58,867 nt of DNA from an uncultured Aquimarina sp. (GCA_937958985.1 CALGLV010000004.1:1-58867); one strand, 5' to 3'; positions 29,179 through 38,216 are shown, numbered from the stretch's first letter. Numbers and translations are program-made. Notes: generated from the sequence alone by a model not told the origin.

Positions 29179-30450
29179 TTAACTAATCTTATCAAATCCA
29201 CAGTAAGGCACTAATACCTCAGGAATAACAATCCCATCTGCGGTTTGGTAATTCTCTAAAATACCCGCTAAAACCCTTGGCAATGCCAATGAGCTTCCAT
29301 TAAGTGTATGTGCTAATTTATTTTTTCCGTCAGCATCTTTATAACGAAGTTTTAAACGATTGGCTTGGAATGTTTCAAAGTTTGACACCGAGCTAATTTC
29401 CAACCAACGGTCTTGTGCTGTAGAAAACAACTCAAAATCGTAAGTTAATACCGAAGTAAACCCTAAATCGCCACCACATAAACGCAACACGCGGTACGGT
29501 AATTTTAATTCGCGTAAAATATCCTTTACATGATCAACCATTCCATCCAAAGCTTCGTATGAATTTTCAGGACGTTCCACCCTTACAATCTCCACTTTAT
29601 CAAACTGATGTAAGCGATTTAAACCACGCACATGTGCTCCGTACGATCCTGCCTCACGACGAAAACAAGGCGTATATCCTGTGTATTTAACCGGTAAATC
29701 TTGCTCTTGCAATAATTCTCCTCTAAGGATATTGGTTACAGGAATTTCTCCCGTAGGTATTAAATATAAATCGTCGCCAGTAACATGGTACATTTGTCCC
29801 TCTTTATCTGGCAATTGCCCAGTACCTGTAGCACTATCTGCATTTACTAAATGGGGTACTTGCACCTCCTGGTAACCTGCTTCCGAGTTTTTATCTAAAA
29901 AATAATTAATTAAAGCGCGTTGTAATCGCGCCCCTTTACCTTTGTATACCGGAAAACCAGCACCCGTAATTTTAACTCCTAATTCAAAATCAATTAAATC
30001 GTATTTTTTAGCTAATTCCCAATGCGGTAATGCCCCTTCATGCAATTTAGGCACTTCGCCTTCAGCAAAAATCTCTTCATTATCTTCATCACTATTTCCT
30101 GCAGGCACACTAGCATGAGGAACATTCGGAATCGTAAACAACAATTGTGAAAGCGCTTCTTGCACCGCAGCCAAATCGTCTCCCAATTGCTTGGTTTCCT
30201 CTTTTAAGCTTCCTGTTTGTGCTTTTAATTCGTTTGCCTTTTGTGGTTCTCCACTTTTAAAAAGCATTCCAATTTCTTTAGACAATTTGTTAGATTCCGC
30301 TAGTTTATCATCCATAGTGGCTTGCGTACTTCTACGCTTTTCATCTAAAGACAACACCTCTTCCAACAAAGGTTTTGCGTCTATATTTCGTTTCTGAAGC
30401 TGAGTTACATACGCTTCAAAATTCTCTTTAATCAGTGCTACTTGCAACAT
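29179..30450 (-). CDS. serS: Seryl-tRNA synthetase
   Basis: Class II synthetase that charges tRNA-Ser (and tRNA-Sec where present). 423 residues. The N-terminal coiled-coil arm that grips the tRNA covers about 30-105. Motifs: TGEIPVTNILRGE, motif 2 CFRREAGSYGAHVRGLNRLHQF and motif 3 LNGSSLALPRVLAGILENYQ. Single gene with a structured repeat element upstream (30473-30576). Confidence 0.98.
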   Translation of the reverse strand: MLQVALIKENFEAYVTQLQKRNIDAKPLLEEVLSLDEKRRSTQATMDDKLAESNKLSKEIGMLFKSGEPQKANELKAQTGSLKEETKQLGDDLAAVQEALSQLLFTIPNVPHASVPAGNSDEDNEEIFAEGEVPKLHEGALPHWELAKKYDLIDFELGVKITGAGFPVYKGKGARLQRALINYFLDKNSEAGYQEVQVPHLVNADSATGTGQLPDKEGQMYHVTGDDLYLIPTGEIPVTNILRGELLQEQDLPVKYTGYTPCFRREAGSYGAHVRGLNRLHQFDKVEIVRVERPENSYEALDGMVDHVKDILRELKLPYRVLRLCGGDLGFTSVLTYDFELFSTAQDRWLEISSVSNFETFQANRLKLRYKDADGKNKLAHTLNGSSLALPRVLAGILENYQTADGIVIPEVLVPYCGFDKIS

Positions 30451-30472
30451 AATGTTACTATTTAAATAATTT

Positions 30473-30576
30473 GGGCGTTCCCTACGGGCGGGCTATTCGC
30501 TATATCTTTTTTATAAGCACACTTCGCAAAGCTCAGCCTGACAAATAAAAAAGGATGCCGCTACTATCCCTAACGC
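30473..30576 (+). ncRNA. Candidate structured intergenic RNA or repeat element
   Basis: About 104 bases between serS and the HYC_CC_PP gene that stand out by higher GC than the AT-rich flanks. Ends pair (GCGTT at 30475-30479 with AACGC at 30572-30576); CCCTACGGG forms a small hairpin; ATCTTTTTTAT pairs with ATAAAAAAGGAT around the middle with one bulge. It resembles short elements scattered between genes in other Flavobacteriaceae and may be related to the Flavo-1 RNA motif, but I cannot confirm this without a covariance search. Strand is a guess. Confidence 0.4.
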
Positions 30577-30675
30577 AATTACGAGCAAATTTAAACAAAC
30601 CGAGTTTAAAATAAAGTTTGTTACTCAATTATATTTCCCGTTAAAATAAATCTCAAAAATTAGTACCTTTAGAAT

Positions 30676-31092
30676 ATGAAATCATTATTTCAAAAATCGG
30701 GAGCTTTACTTTTAGCAATGTTAATTTTACTAGCGACAACATCGTTTAGTGTTAACATGCACTATTGCGGTTCTCAATTGGTTGCTGTTTCTTTAAATAA
30801 ACCTGCAAAAAAATGCTGTGCATTTAAAGTTTCCAATCAAAACTCTTTTTTCAAAACTCCAAAAAAATCCTGCTGCAGCGATACCGAATTCACAAAGCTT
30901 GCCGAAGACACCCTTACTAAAACGGAACAATCATCAATTGCGCTATCAAACACAATTGCACTGTTTCCCACCCCCTTTTATAACATAGCCTTAGAAAATC
31001 CCTATTCAAGCTACACCAAAGGATTTTCTACTTACCATCCGCCTTTAATACCTATTAACAGGCAAATTAGTTACCAAGTTTTTTTAATTTGA
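30676..31092 (+). CDS. HYC_CC_PP-family secreted cysteine-rich protein
   Basis: 138 residues. After a hydrophobic leader (about 8-26) comes NMHYCGSQLVAVSL with His29-Tyr30-Cys31, then Cys47-Cys48, then Cys66-Cys67, and near the end YHPPLIPINRQ with the Pro pair. This arrangement gives the family its name; its function is not known. The HYC, CC and CC groups look like soft-metal ligands. It heads a plus-strand run with an outer-membrane channel, an HMA protein and an NHL protein. Confidence 0.8.
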   Translation: MKSLFQKSGALLLAMLILLATTSFSVNMHYCGSQLVAVSLNKPAKKCCAFKVSNQNSFFKTPKKSCCSDTEFTKLAEDTLTKTEQSSIALSNTIALFPTPFYNIALENPYSSYTKGFSTYHPPLIPINRQISYQVFLI

Positions 31093-31191
31093 TTTAGCGT
31101 CATCAATCACCGCTAGTTTATTATAAACCTTCAACAAATTGATAGGTTTATATAACTTCCTACGATTTAGTTACACTTAAAAATCAAAAAA

Positions 31192-31959
31192 ATGAAATTC
31201 TATATATCACTACTTTGTGGACTATATTGCTGTACAGCACTCTGGTCACAAGGTCCACCAATTACAGCCGACAAACCAATAATGTTAGGCGGTAATAGTT
31301 TTACTGTAAAAACCTTAACAGAAATTAGAACAACCGAACGGGGCACGAGCACTTATATTCCAATAATGCTTCATTATTTACCAACTTCTAACTCGTTAAT
31401 CGCTGTCCACACACCTATAGTCTCAAGTAACTTAGGAGGTATCGGATCGGATTTTGACTTAGCAGATATTCAAGTTTTAGGAAAGTATCAATTTTACCGT
31501 AAAGATTATACCGGCAAAACATTTCGTGTGGTAGCAAAAACCTTACAAACATTACCCACAGGAAAAGCTTTGGATTTAATTGGACTTAGCACTAGAGAAT
31601 ACCAAAGTTATTTCGGAGTCGTTAGCGGTTATGAAACTTTGAAATATGGTATCTCTTCGGAGCTAGGCTACAATTGGTCGCCAAATGCAAACTTGGATGA
31701 GTTTAGAGCCAAAGTTGGCTTTGGACTTCCGTTATTAAAACCTCAGTATCCGAATAAACAACTTAATTTATACTTCGAATACACTAGCACTTGGCTTCAT
31801 CAGCGTGACTGGTATCAATTATTATATGCACAAGGCGTTCAGCTTGCCTTAAAAAATATCACATTCGATTTAGCTATACAATTCCCTTTAATCAACGAAG
31901 TTTCTGAAGGACGAAAATTAAAACAATCTATTTTTCTGGGAACTAGATATACCTTTTGA
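31192..31959 (+). CDS. Outer-membrane channel-like protein (phenol-degradation MetA-like family)
   Basis: 255 residues with a signal peptide (1-20, ending LWSQ). The rest alternates polar and hydrophobic residues as in a beta-barrel and ends in GTRYTF with a terminal aromatic residue. TADKPIMLGGNSFTVKTLTE, then FDLADIQVLGKYQFYRKD resemble the transporter family often annotated as putative MetA-pathway protein. The ligand is not visible. Its place between a Cys-rich secreted protein and an HMA protein suggests metal passage across the outer membrane; this is inference. Confidence 0.65.
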   Translation: MKFYISLLCGLYCCTALWSQGPPITADKPIMLGGNSFTVKTLTEIRTTERGTSTYIPIMLHYLPTSNSLIAVHTPIVSSNLGGIGSDFDLADIQVLGKYQFYRKDYTGKTFRVVAKTLQTLPTGKALDLIGLSTREYQSYFGVVSGYETLKYGISSELGYNWSPNANLDEFRAKVGFGLPLLKPQYPNKQLNLYFEYTSTWLHQRDWYQLLYAQGVQLALKNITFDLAIQFPLINEVSEGRKLKQSIFLGTRYTF

Positions 31960-32040
31960 TAATACTGATTATAAGTCCAATTACAAATTCATAATTAAAA
32001 AACAACGTGCTCGTTAAAAGCACTTAATAAAATACAAAAA

Positions 32041-32649
32041 ATGAAACATTTATTAACACTATGTATGGTAGTACTAGTAAGTTTTACTATGCTTTCCCAA
32101 AAAGAGTATGACCATTTTCAAATTCAAGTAGACGGTTTAGGCTGTCCCTTTTGTGCTTATGGTTTAGAAAAAAAATTCAAAGAATTTAAAGGCCTTAAAA
32201 AAATAGTAATTGACATTGAAAGTGGCAATTTTGAGTTTGATTATCCTGAGGATAAAAAACTAACTATGGATGCTATTATTGATCAAGTCAACAAATCGGG
32301 CTACACTCCAAAAATCGCAAAAATAACACGGTTTGATGGCTTTGAAGAAACTTTTACAGCTTCGGAAAACAACGCAGCAATCTCTAATAAGAATATGCGC
32401 ACTATAATCGTTCAAGGCAATTGCGAAATGTGTAAAGCACGTATTGAAAAAAGCGTATTATCCATTGCAGGTATTGAATCTGCTTTTTGGAATAAGGATA
32501 CCAAAGAATTACAATTCACTGGAAATAAAAGCGTCTCTCAAAAAGAAGTAGCGCAACAAATTGCCAATGCTGGGCATGATAACGAACTAATAACAGCTAC
32601 ACAAGAGGTTTACGACAACCTACCTCCTTGTTGCTTATATAAAAAATAA
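32041..32649 (+). CDS. Secreted protein with two heavy-metal-associated (HMA) domains
   Basis: 202 residues with a signal peptide (1-19). The first HMA domain (about 25-95) carries the metal pair in GLGCPFCAYGLEKKF (Cys35, Cys38); the second (about 121-190) in GNCEMCKARIEKSV (Cys128, Cys131). The C-terminus PPCCLYKK adds another Cys pair. Such folds bind Cu(I) or similar ions. A periplasmic location with two domains and a terminal CC differs from cytosolic CopZ, pointing to capture or relay of metal outside the inner membrane. Confidence 0.85.
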   Translation: MKHLLTLCMVVLVSFTMLSQKEYDHFQIQVDGLGCPFCAYGLEKKFKEFKGLKKIVIDIESGNFEFDYPEDKKLTMDAIIDQVNKSGYTPKIAKITRFDGFEETFTASENNAAISNKNMRTIIVQGNCEMCKARIEKSVLSIAGIESAFWNKDTKELQFTGNKSVSQKEVAQQIANAGHDNELITATQEVYDNLPPCCLYKK

Positions 32650-32654
32650 AAGAG

Positions 32655-33455
32655 ATGAAAAAAACAATCTTACTCAGCTTAGTTACACTCACACTAGCTA
32701 GCTGTAATCAGTATCAAAATTGGTTTTTCGAAAAAGAACTTCAATTAAACAATGTACATGCTATTGGCATCACAACTGTGAATAATCAAATTTGGTTATC
32801 TGATGGTAATGGAAACAGGTTAGTATCTATTAATGAACAAGGAGAACTAATAAATGAAATTAAAAACTTTGAGCGCCCCATGCATATTAGTGCTTTTGAA
32901 GGAAACTTATTAATTCCTGAATATGGAAGAGATACCATTTCTATATTGAAGCCTAGTTTTAAAAAGACGTCTTTAATAACCCCAAAACTAGATGCTCCGG
33001 CAGGAATTCACCAATGGAAAAAAGAAATTGCTATTGCTGATTTTTACAACCATAGAATACTTTATAAATCAAAAAACAAATGGATTATAATAGGTGAGAA
33101 AGGCTCCCATAATGGCCAGTTTAACTACCCCACCGATGTTCAAATAACCGAAAACAACATTTATGTTGCCGATGCCTATAACCACAGAGTACAAGTTTTT
33201 TCAAAAACAGGGAAACACCTACAGACTATTGGTGCTGACTTTAATATAAATGCAGCTACGGGAATTTATGTCACTGATTCTAAATTATACATTACTGACT
33301 TCGAAAATAATCGCGTAATTATCACCGATTTAAAAGGAAAAAAACTTCAAACATTAGAAGAAAACATTGAAAAACCAACAGATATTCTAGTTATAAAAAA
33401 CCAGTTATGGATTTTAAATTTCAAAAAAAGCAGTATTAGTTTATATAAACGCTAG
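32655..33455 (+). CDS. NHL-repeat beta-propeller lipoprotein
   Basis: 266 residues. Lipobox LASC with Cys17, followed by NQYQ, not the surface-export motif, so probably held on the periplasmic side. Repeated blade-like units: GITTVNNQIWLSDGNGNRLV, GSHNGQFNYPTDVQI followed by NNIYVADAYNHRVQVFSKTG, and GIYVTDSKLYITDFENNRVI. It begins five bases after the HMA gene, so they are coupled. Its last 20 bases overlap the convergent carboxylase-like gene. Confidence 0.8.
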   Translation: MKKTILLSLVTLTLASCNQYQNWFFEKELQLNNVHAIGITTVNNQIWLSDGNGNRLVSINEQGELINEIKNFERPMHISAFEGNLLIPEYGRDTISILKPSFKKTSLITPKLDAPAGIHQWKKEIAIADFYNHRILYKSKNKWIIIGEKGSHNGQFNYPTDVQITENNIYVADAYNHRVQVFSKTGKHLQTIGADFNINAATGIYVTDSKLYITDFENNRVIITDLKGKKLQTLEENIEKPTDILVIKNQLWILNFKKSSISLYKR

Positions 33456-34752
33456 GCAATAACACCCAACAATTATGTTTCCACCACGTCCAAGGCTGAT
33501 TGGCTATATCTTCATTAGCGTCAATTAGCCTATGGCGTTTTCCTCCATTTACACCTACCCAACTATCTACATATACCTCAACGGGTTTTCCTTGCCTTTG
33601 ATTTATATCTTTTAAGTACTGAGCAAATTGCCATATCATATCGGGCTTGCCCACCATAGAGTTTATTTGCTTATTCGTAAGGTAATCTTCTAAACGCACT
33701 TTTTGTTTTCGCCCACCAGCCTCTTTGGTTTTAAAAATTGTATAGCCCGACTTTGAACGCAGCATCATACGCCAACTTAAACGATGTCCTTCTTCGGTCC
33801 ACAATACATCCCCATCTATAAACCAATGTCGAATTGGCAAGCATAATTGCACTAATAACCACAACGAAACCAACGCCACAATAAATTTGGACGCCGCAAA
33901 TTGATCTTGCTGAAGCACCGCTGCTTTTTTATGTTTCGGATAAAACCATTTTCTGATTTTTGAGGCTGGAAAAAAGAAAACCGTAAAGCCTAAAGCCAAA
34001 TAAGGGAATATCCCTATTTGCAAAACAATAGAGTTATAAATATGAAAAAACACCGCAACTGCAAATGCTATTTTACGTGTAGGTTTCCATAATAATGCGG
34101 GTATAATTAATAAATCAAATAATATTCCTACATAAGTAATTACATAATGAGCCCAAGTTTGCTGCAACAATTCTCCGATTAAAGGATAATTCGCTTTTCC
34201 TGCCATTAATCGTGCCGGTACAGTAGTATTCAACCAATCGGGATATAGCTTTGCTACTGAAGCATAGGTATACACTAAAAACAGTTGTCCGATAATTAAA
34301 ATAAGTACCCAACTTGGCATTACGTTACTTAAGCGCACTCGATTTTGTTTAACATCTAACGATACGTCTTTATGCGCTGGAAGAAAAACCATTAAAATAC
34401 TTAATAGCCATAATAAATAGTAGTGATTATTGTAGGCACTTTTCTGCATAAAATAAACACCTCCCCATAGCAAGCAAAAGGTAATTGTCGCTAACACATA
34501 ACGGTAACCTAGCATAATTGCAATACCCAATGCACCCATCACAAAAAAGTACAAATACATCCCATTACCTGGCAATGGATGTAAAAAAGAAAAAGGAATG
34601 AAATGGAAATTAAAGCAAGTATCTACAAGTACACGCTTTACCCAACCTGTAAGTATCGCCCCCCAACATTCACAAGCTACCAAAAACCCGAAAATAATTC
34701 TAAAGATTATCAGTGGGCTGTTATCAACAGCTTTAAAAAATCTATCTATCAT
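33436..34752 (-). CDS. HTTM-domain protein, vitamin K-dependent gamma-carboxylase homologue
   Basis: 438 residues with a multi-helix membrane domain (about 10-280). The stretch YASVAKLYPDWL (163-174) lines up with human GGCX VKKLDADW, placing Lys168 on the catalytic base. FHIYNSIVLQIGIFPYLALG matches the GGCX segment [20 protein letters not shown]. Then HRLSWRMMLRSK starts a soluble C-terminal part that is much shorter than in the 758-residue human enzyme. Animal enzymes carboxylate Glu side chains using reduced vitamin K; the bacterial substrate is unknown. Flavobacteria make menaquinone, a possible cofactor. Confidence 0.8.
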   Translation of the reverse strand: MIDRFFKAVDNSPLIIFRIIFGFLVACECWGAILTGWVKRVLVDTCFNFHFIPFSFLHPLPGNGMYLYFFVMGALGIAIMLGYRYVLATITFCLLWGGVYFMQKSAYNNHYYLLWLLSILMVFLPAHKDVSLDVKQNRVRLSNVMPSWVLILIIGQLFLVYTYASVAKLYPDWLNTTVPARLMAGKANYPLIGELLQQTWAHYVITYVGILFDLLIIPALLWKPTRKIAFAVAVFFHIYNSIVLQIGIFPYLALGFTVFFFPASKIRKWFYPKHKKAAVLQQDQFAASKFIVALVSLWLLVQLCLPIRHWFIDGDVLWTEEGHRLSWRMMLRSKSGYTIFKTKEAGGRKQKVRLEDYLTNKQINSMVGKPDMIWQFAQYLKDINQRQGKPVEVYVDSWVGVNGGKRHRLIDANEDIANQPWTWWKHNCWVLLPSVYIN

Positions 34753-34818
34753 TAAATACTTTATTATTCTTTCACAAATATAAAAACATTAATCTATAGT
34801 GTCTTAGCCAAAAAACAA

Positions 34819-34850
34819 GAGGGCTGTACAAAATGTTTTGTACAACCCTC
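34819..34850 (-). terminator. Terminator after the spondin-domain gene
   Basis: GAGGG-TTGTACAAAA pairs with TTTTGTACA-CCCTC across the loop (one mismatch), followed on the minus strand by TTGTTTTTT. It lies 41 bases past the gene stop. Confidence 0.85.
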
Positions 34851-34890
34851 AAATTAACAACCTAAACAAAAACTAACTACTATTCTAATA

Positions 34891-36387
34891 TTATCTTGGT
34901 ACGATACTTAACTCTAATAAGTTATAACCTCCTCTTGAATCTCCATTCCAGATAACTCCTGCTCCGTTTCCGCTTACAGTTCCTTTTCCGAATTGACCAT
35001 CTTCAAGACTAGCTACTCTTCTAATTGAAGTATCATCATCTGCTGGACCTACGTTTGGACCTGTTTGAGAAACTACTTGAAATTCTCCTCCACCAACTGG
35101 CTCATCTTCTTCTGTACCTGCATCATACATATAGGTTTTCGTACCTTGTCTGTCGTAAGTTAATGGCTCACCATTTTCGTCAAATAAATCTAATCCTGCT
35201 GTGTTATGACTTAAAAACCAGTCATTAGAAGGAACAAACATTGTTAAGAAAGAGAATTTGTAACCTGCTTCTTTTGGTACAGTTAATTCAAAAGTGATTT
35301 CTCCTCCTGGACCTGTAGGCATCATTTTATCTCCTAATGCTACTGGTATTTGTAACTGATCTTTAATGTAATTATAAGCTACCATTCTATTACCATCTTC
35401 TGCTAACTCTTCTAAACCGCTACCTTCAACTACTGAATCTCCTTGAGAAAAAACAGGATCTGTAGCCCCTTCAGCTCCATTAAAAGCATAAGCTAATGCT
35501 GGAGAAAATCTAGCTAAAGAAGAAGATAATCTTAAAAATGCACCTGAATCTGAATCACCTACTCTCTCTGTTAAGTAAGCATTCAATGCAGTTACGTTAC
35601 CATCTTCAGCAATTCCTTCTAAACCAAAACCTCTATCTGCTGTTCCGCTTAAAAATAATGGATTATCCTGTGCATGAAGTACTACAACACCTGGAGTTAA
35701 AATTACCCCTCCATTAAAGTCTGTACTAGCAAACTCATCGGTACTTGTTAAGTCAACATTACCATCAGCACCTACTAAATTAGTAAGAGTTAAAGTAAAT
35801 GTACCATCCGCATACGATAGTTCTGCACTTATTTGATCTGTTACATCTGTATCAACAACACGTACGGTATTGTTTGAGTCAGCAGCCCCTGTGTTTGGTC
35901 CTGCTTGTCTTCCTGGCTGATCTGCTCCAGCACCTACAGCTTGGTCTACTTCTGTTCCAGAATCCCATAATCTGATTTGACTCGTAATATCACCTGTTAC
36001 TGGTGTAGTACCATCAAATAAATCAACACCACTTTCCGAAGGAGCATAAAACCAATCGTTAGTGGTAGCATTCATGGTTGCAAAGCTTAATTTCGCACCT
36101 GGTACTGCTTTAAATGAAGTTTGGTACTGCCCGCCTACCATTCCAATAGGTCCAGCTTCTGTAGCTCCTACAGCTGTATTAAACACAATAGAGTTTAATA
36201 AGTTTACTGCATTTCTTATGGTTACATCAAAAGTAACTGTGTTATTAACCGCTTCTACAACAGGAGGAACTACTTCTTCAACATCTGGAATGGTATTCTC
36301 TATTACTTGAGTTGCATCATCATCACTACATGATACAAGTGCCATTACACTTGCTAAAGTTAAAAGACTAAATTTCAATTTTTTCAT
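34891..36387 (-). CDS. Surface lipoprotein with two spondin-N-like domains
   Basis: 498 residues from the ATG at 36387 (MKKLKFSLLTL); the frame is open to a TTG at 36435 but the promoter motif lies within that stretch. Lipobox LVSC, Cys20, followed by SDDD, the surface-export signal. The first domain (about 50-260) has VTFDVTIRNAV ... LTPGVVVLHAQDNPLFLSGT ... GLEGIAEDGN; a second similar set follows (SPALAYAFNG ... GLEELAEDGNR) and the fold repeats to the end with WFLSHNTAGLDLFDE. Spondin_N is a beta-sandwich that binds metal and matrix in animals; bacterial roles are unknown. Confidence 0.8.
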   Translation of the reverse strand: MKKLKFSLLTLASVMALVSCSDDDATQVIENTIPDVEEVVPPVVEAVNNTVTFDVTIRNAVNLLNSIVFNTAVGATEAGPIGMVGGQYQTSFKAVPGAKLSFATMNATTNDWFYAPSESGVDLFDGTTPVTGDITSQIRLWDSGTEVDQAVGAGADQPGRQAGPNTGAADSNNTVRVVDTDVTDQISAELSYADGTFTLTLTNLVGADGNVDLTSTDEFASTDFNGGVILTPGVVVLHAQDNPLFLSGTADRGFGLEGIAEDGNVTALNAYLTERVGDSDSGAFLRLSSSLARFSPALAYAFNGAEGATDPVFSQGDSVVEGSGLEELAEDGNRMVAYNYIKDQLQIPVALGDKMMPTGPGGEITFELTVPKEAGYKFSFLTMFVPSNDWFLSHNTAGLDLFDENGEPLTYDRQGTKTYMYDAGTEEDEPVGGGEFQVVSQTGPNVGPADDDTSIRRVASLEDGQFGKGTVSGNGAGVIWNGDSRGGYNLLELSIVPR

Positions 36388-36692
36388 TACTATTCTTTTT
36401 AAAATTTGTTTGATGCAAACATATAGCCACAACAAAGCTCAAAAAGAACTAAAATGAGTGAAATGGAAAAAATGAATTTAAAAGTGAAAATCTAAAACAC
36501 TTAATTCTATTGACTTGCCTAAGCCTTTAGCTTATTCATTATAGAAAACCCATAACAAGCAACAAAACATTTTAAATCCAGTAATTATTAGAGTAGATTA
36601 ATACTTATCGTAGTTAAAACAATAAAAATTAATGCGCGAAGCATATTTTAAATCGAATTATTAAGAAAAGAAAGTTGAGGAGAGAATAATTT
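36388..36692. other. Intergenic region of 305 bases without a gene
   Basis: AT-rich spacer between the haemoglobin gene and the spondin lipoprotein gene. Apart from the promoter motif at 36416-36423 I see no open frame of note, no strong hairpin and no repeat. Confidence 0.6.
36416..36423 (-). promoter_or_regulatory. -7 promoter element of the spondin-domain gene
   Basis: Minus-strand TATGTTTG fits TAnnTTTG, about 28 bases before the chosen ATG. It supports the ATG at 36387 over the TTG at 36435, which would lie upstream of the transcript start. Confidence 0.5.
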
Positions 36693-37064
36693 TTATAGCT
36701 GAGTAAGCTTCAATTGAATTAGAGTTGCTATTTGTTTCGCTCTCTGAAGTGCTTCATTTGCATTTTCTCCTGAGAAATACTGCGTTAAAGTTTCTTCCCA
36801 AAGAGCAAGCCATCTTTTAAAATGAAAAGATTGGATCTCTTTTTTATTGTGTAGTGTAATATGCGAAAGAATTGGATTCCCTTTATAGGAACCTTTCTTA
36901 AAAATTATGTTTTCCCAAAAGTCATACATAGCAGGTAAATGAACATCAAAATCCAAACTTGCTACCTCTACAAAGAAAAAACCAATAAGTTCATCTTGCT
37001 TAACTTTATCGTAAAATTTATTTACTAAAAATTCAATATCCTTTCTATCGTGTATATCGTCCAT
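36693..37064 (-). CDS. Group III truncated haemoglobin
   Basis: 123 residues of 2/2 globin type. DIEFLVNKFYDKVKQDELIGFFF opens helix B to C, DFDVHLPAMYDFWENIIF is the conserved CD-E stretch of group III, and SFHFKRWLALWEETL contains the probable proximal heme ligand His81. Such proteins bind oxygen, NO or other small ligands; the physiological role in Flavobacteria is not known. It is 20 bases downstream of ribF and probably cotranscribed with it. Confidence 0.9.
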   Translation of the reverse strand: MDDIHDRKDIEFLVNKFYDKVKQDELIGFFFVEVASLDFDVHLPAMYDFWENIIFKKGSYKGNPILSHITLHNKKEIQSFHFKRWLALWEETLTQYFSGENANEALQRAKQIATLIQLKLTQL

Positions 37065-37084
37065 TGAATTTTAGCTGAAAAATA

Positions 37085-38017
37085 TTACAAAAGCTCACCT
37101 ATATAATCCCTAGCAAAATCTTCATCGGCATACATGGCTTCTTTTAAAAGATCTAAAGACGCAAATTTTTGTTCGTCTCTAATTCGTTTTAACAATTCAA
37201 TTTGAATTTTTTTACCATACAAGTTAAATTCGGCATCAAAAAAATGAGTTTCGATCGTTTGTTTTTGCCCCCCTACAGTAGGATTAGTACCAATATTTGT
37301 CATTCCAAAGTAGGTTGTATTATCTATGCAAGCACTAATAACATAAACTCCTGACTTAGGTATTAGCTTATAAGTTTCAGCAACTTTCATATTTGCCGTA
37401 GGATATCCTAAAGTACGACCTAATTGGCGCCCTTTTTCAACTTTACCTGTTAGCATAAAATTGTAACCTAAATATTGATTTGCTATTTCAATTTCCCCAT
37501 TTACTAAAGCCTTACGGATTTTAGTAGAACTTACTGCAACATCTGCTATTTCTTGTTTCCCTATTTCTTCTACAGTGAATTCTAATGCTTCACCATATTT
37601 TTTAAGATCGTCGATATTTGCTGTACGTCCTTTACCAAAACGGTGATCGTAACCTATAATTATTTTTTGAGCTTTTAAATATTTAACCAATAGCATTTTT
37701 ACATAGTCCTCGGCAGGTAATTGTGAAAAGCTTTCGCTGAAAGGGTGTATTACTAAATGATCAAGACCTGTTTCCCTTAAAATTTGGGAGCGTTCTTCCA
37801 TGGTGTTGATCAATTTAATATCAACATCTTTTTGAAGTACCATTCTTGGATGGGGAAAAAATGTAAGTATTACCGAATCTAACCCGTTAGCTTTAGCCGA
37901 TTGAGTAAGACGTTCGATTATTTTTTTATGCCCAATATGTACGCCATCAAAAGTACCTATGGTAACAGAGCTTTTAACTTCGTTAGAAAAGGTACATGCG
38001 TTTTCGTGTTCTTTCAA
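37085..38017 (-). CDS. ribF: Bifunctional riboflavin kinase / FAD synthetase
   Basis: Converts riboflavin to FMN and FMN to FAD. 310 residues. The N-terminal nucleotidyltransferase domain shows TIGTFDGVHIGHKKII (about 20-35) and GYDHRFGKGR; the C-terminal kinase domain (about 185-310) begins KGRQLGRTLGYPTANM. No FMN riboswitch fold is apparent upstream. A haemoglobin gene follows in the same direction. Confidence 0.97.
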   Translation of the reverse strand: MKEHENACTFSNEVKSSVTIGTFDGVHIGHKKIIERLTQSAKANGLDSVILTFFPHPRMVLQKDVDIKLINTMEERSQILRETGLDHLVIHPFSESFSQLPAEDYVKMLLVKYLKAQKIIIGYDHRFGKGRTANIDDLKKYGEALEFTVEEIGKQEIADVAVSSTKIRKALVNGEIEIANQYLGYNFMLTGKVEKGRQLGRTLGYPTANMKVAETYKLIPKSGVYVISACIDNTTYFGMTNIGTNPTVGGQKQTIETHFFDAEFNLYGKKIQIELLKRIRDEQKFASLDLLKEAMYADEDFARDYIGELL

Positions 38018-38158
38018 AAGGGAAAATTTTCAGTAAAATTACAAATTACACCTCAGTAATATAGAATTCAATCGTATTAAAATTTATTAAAAAAACACAC
38101 CTTAATTTTCTATTGAAAAATGTACTTCCAAAACAACCTGCTTTACCTACTATAAATC

Positions 38159-38194
38159 AAAAACACCGTTTTCTATTAAGAAAAACGGTGTTTT
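38159..38194 (-). terminator. Terminator after mscS
   Basis: AAAACACCGTTTTTC/AAAACGGTGTTTT stem with a short loop and T-run on the minus strand, about 23 bases past the mscS stop. Confidence 0.85.
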
Positions 38195-38216
38195 AAAAAA
38201 TGATTTGAAAACAAAT

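Noticed and set aside
38018..38216. FMN riboswitch before ribF
   Set aside because: The spacer holds only the mscS terminator and A/T-rich sequence; no conserved FMN-riboswitch pattern is visible.
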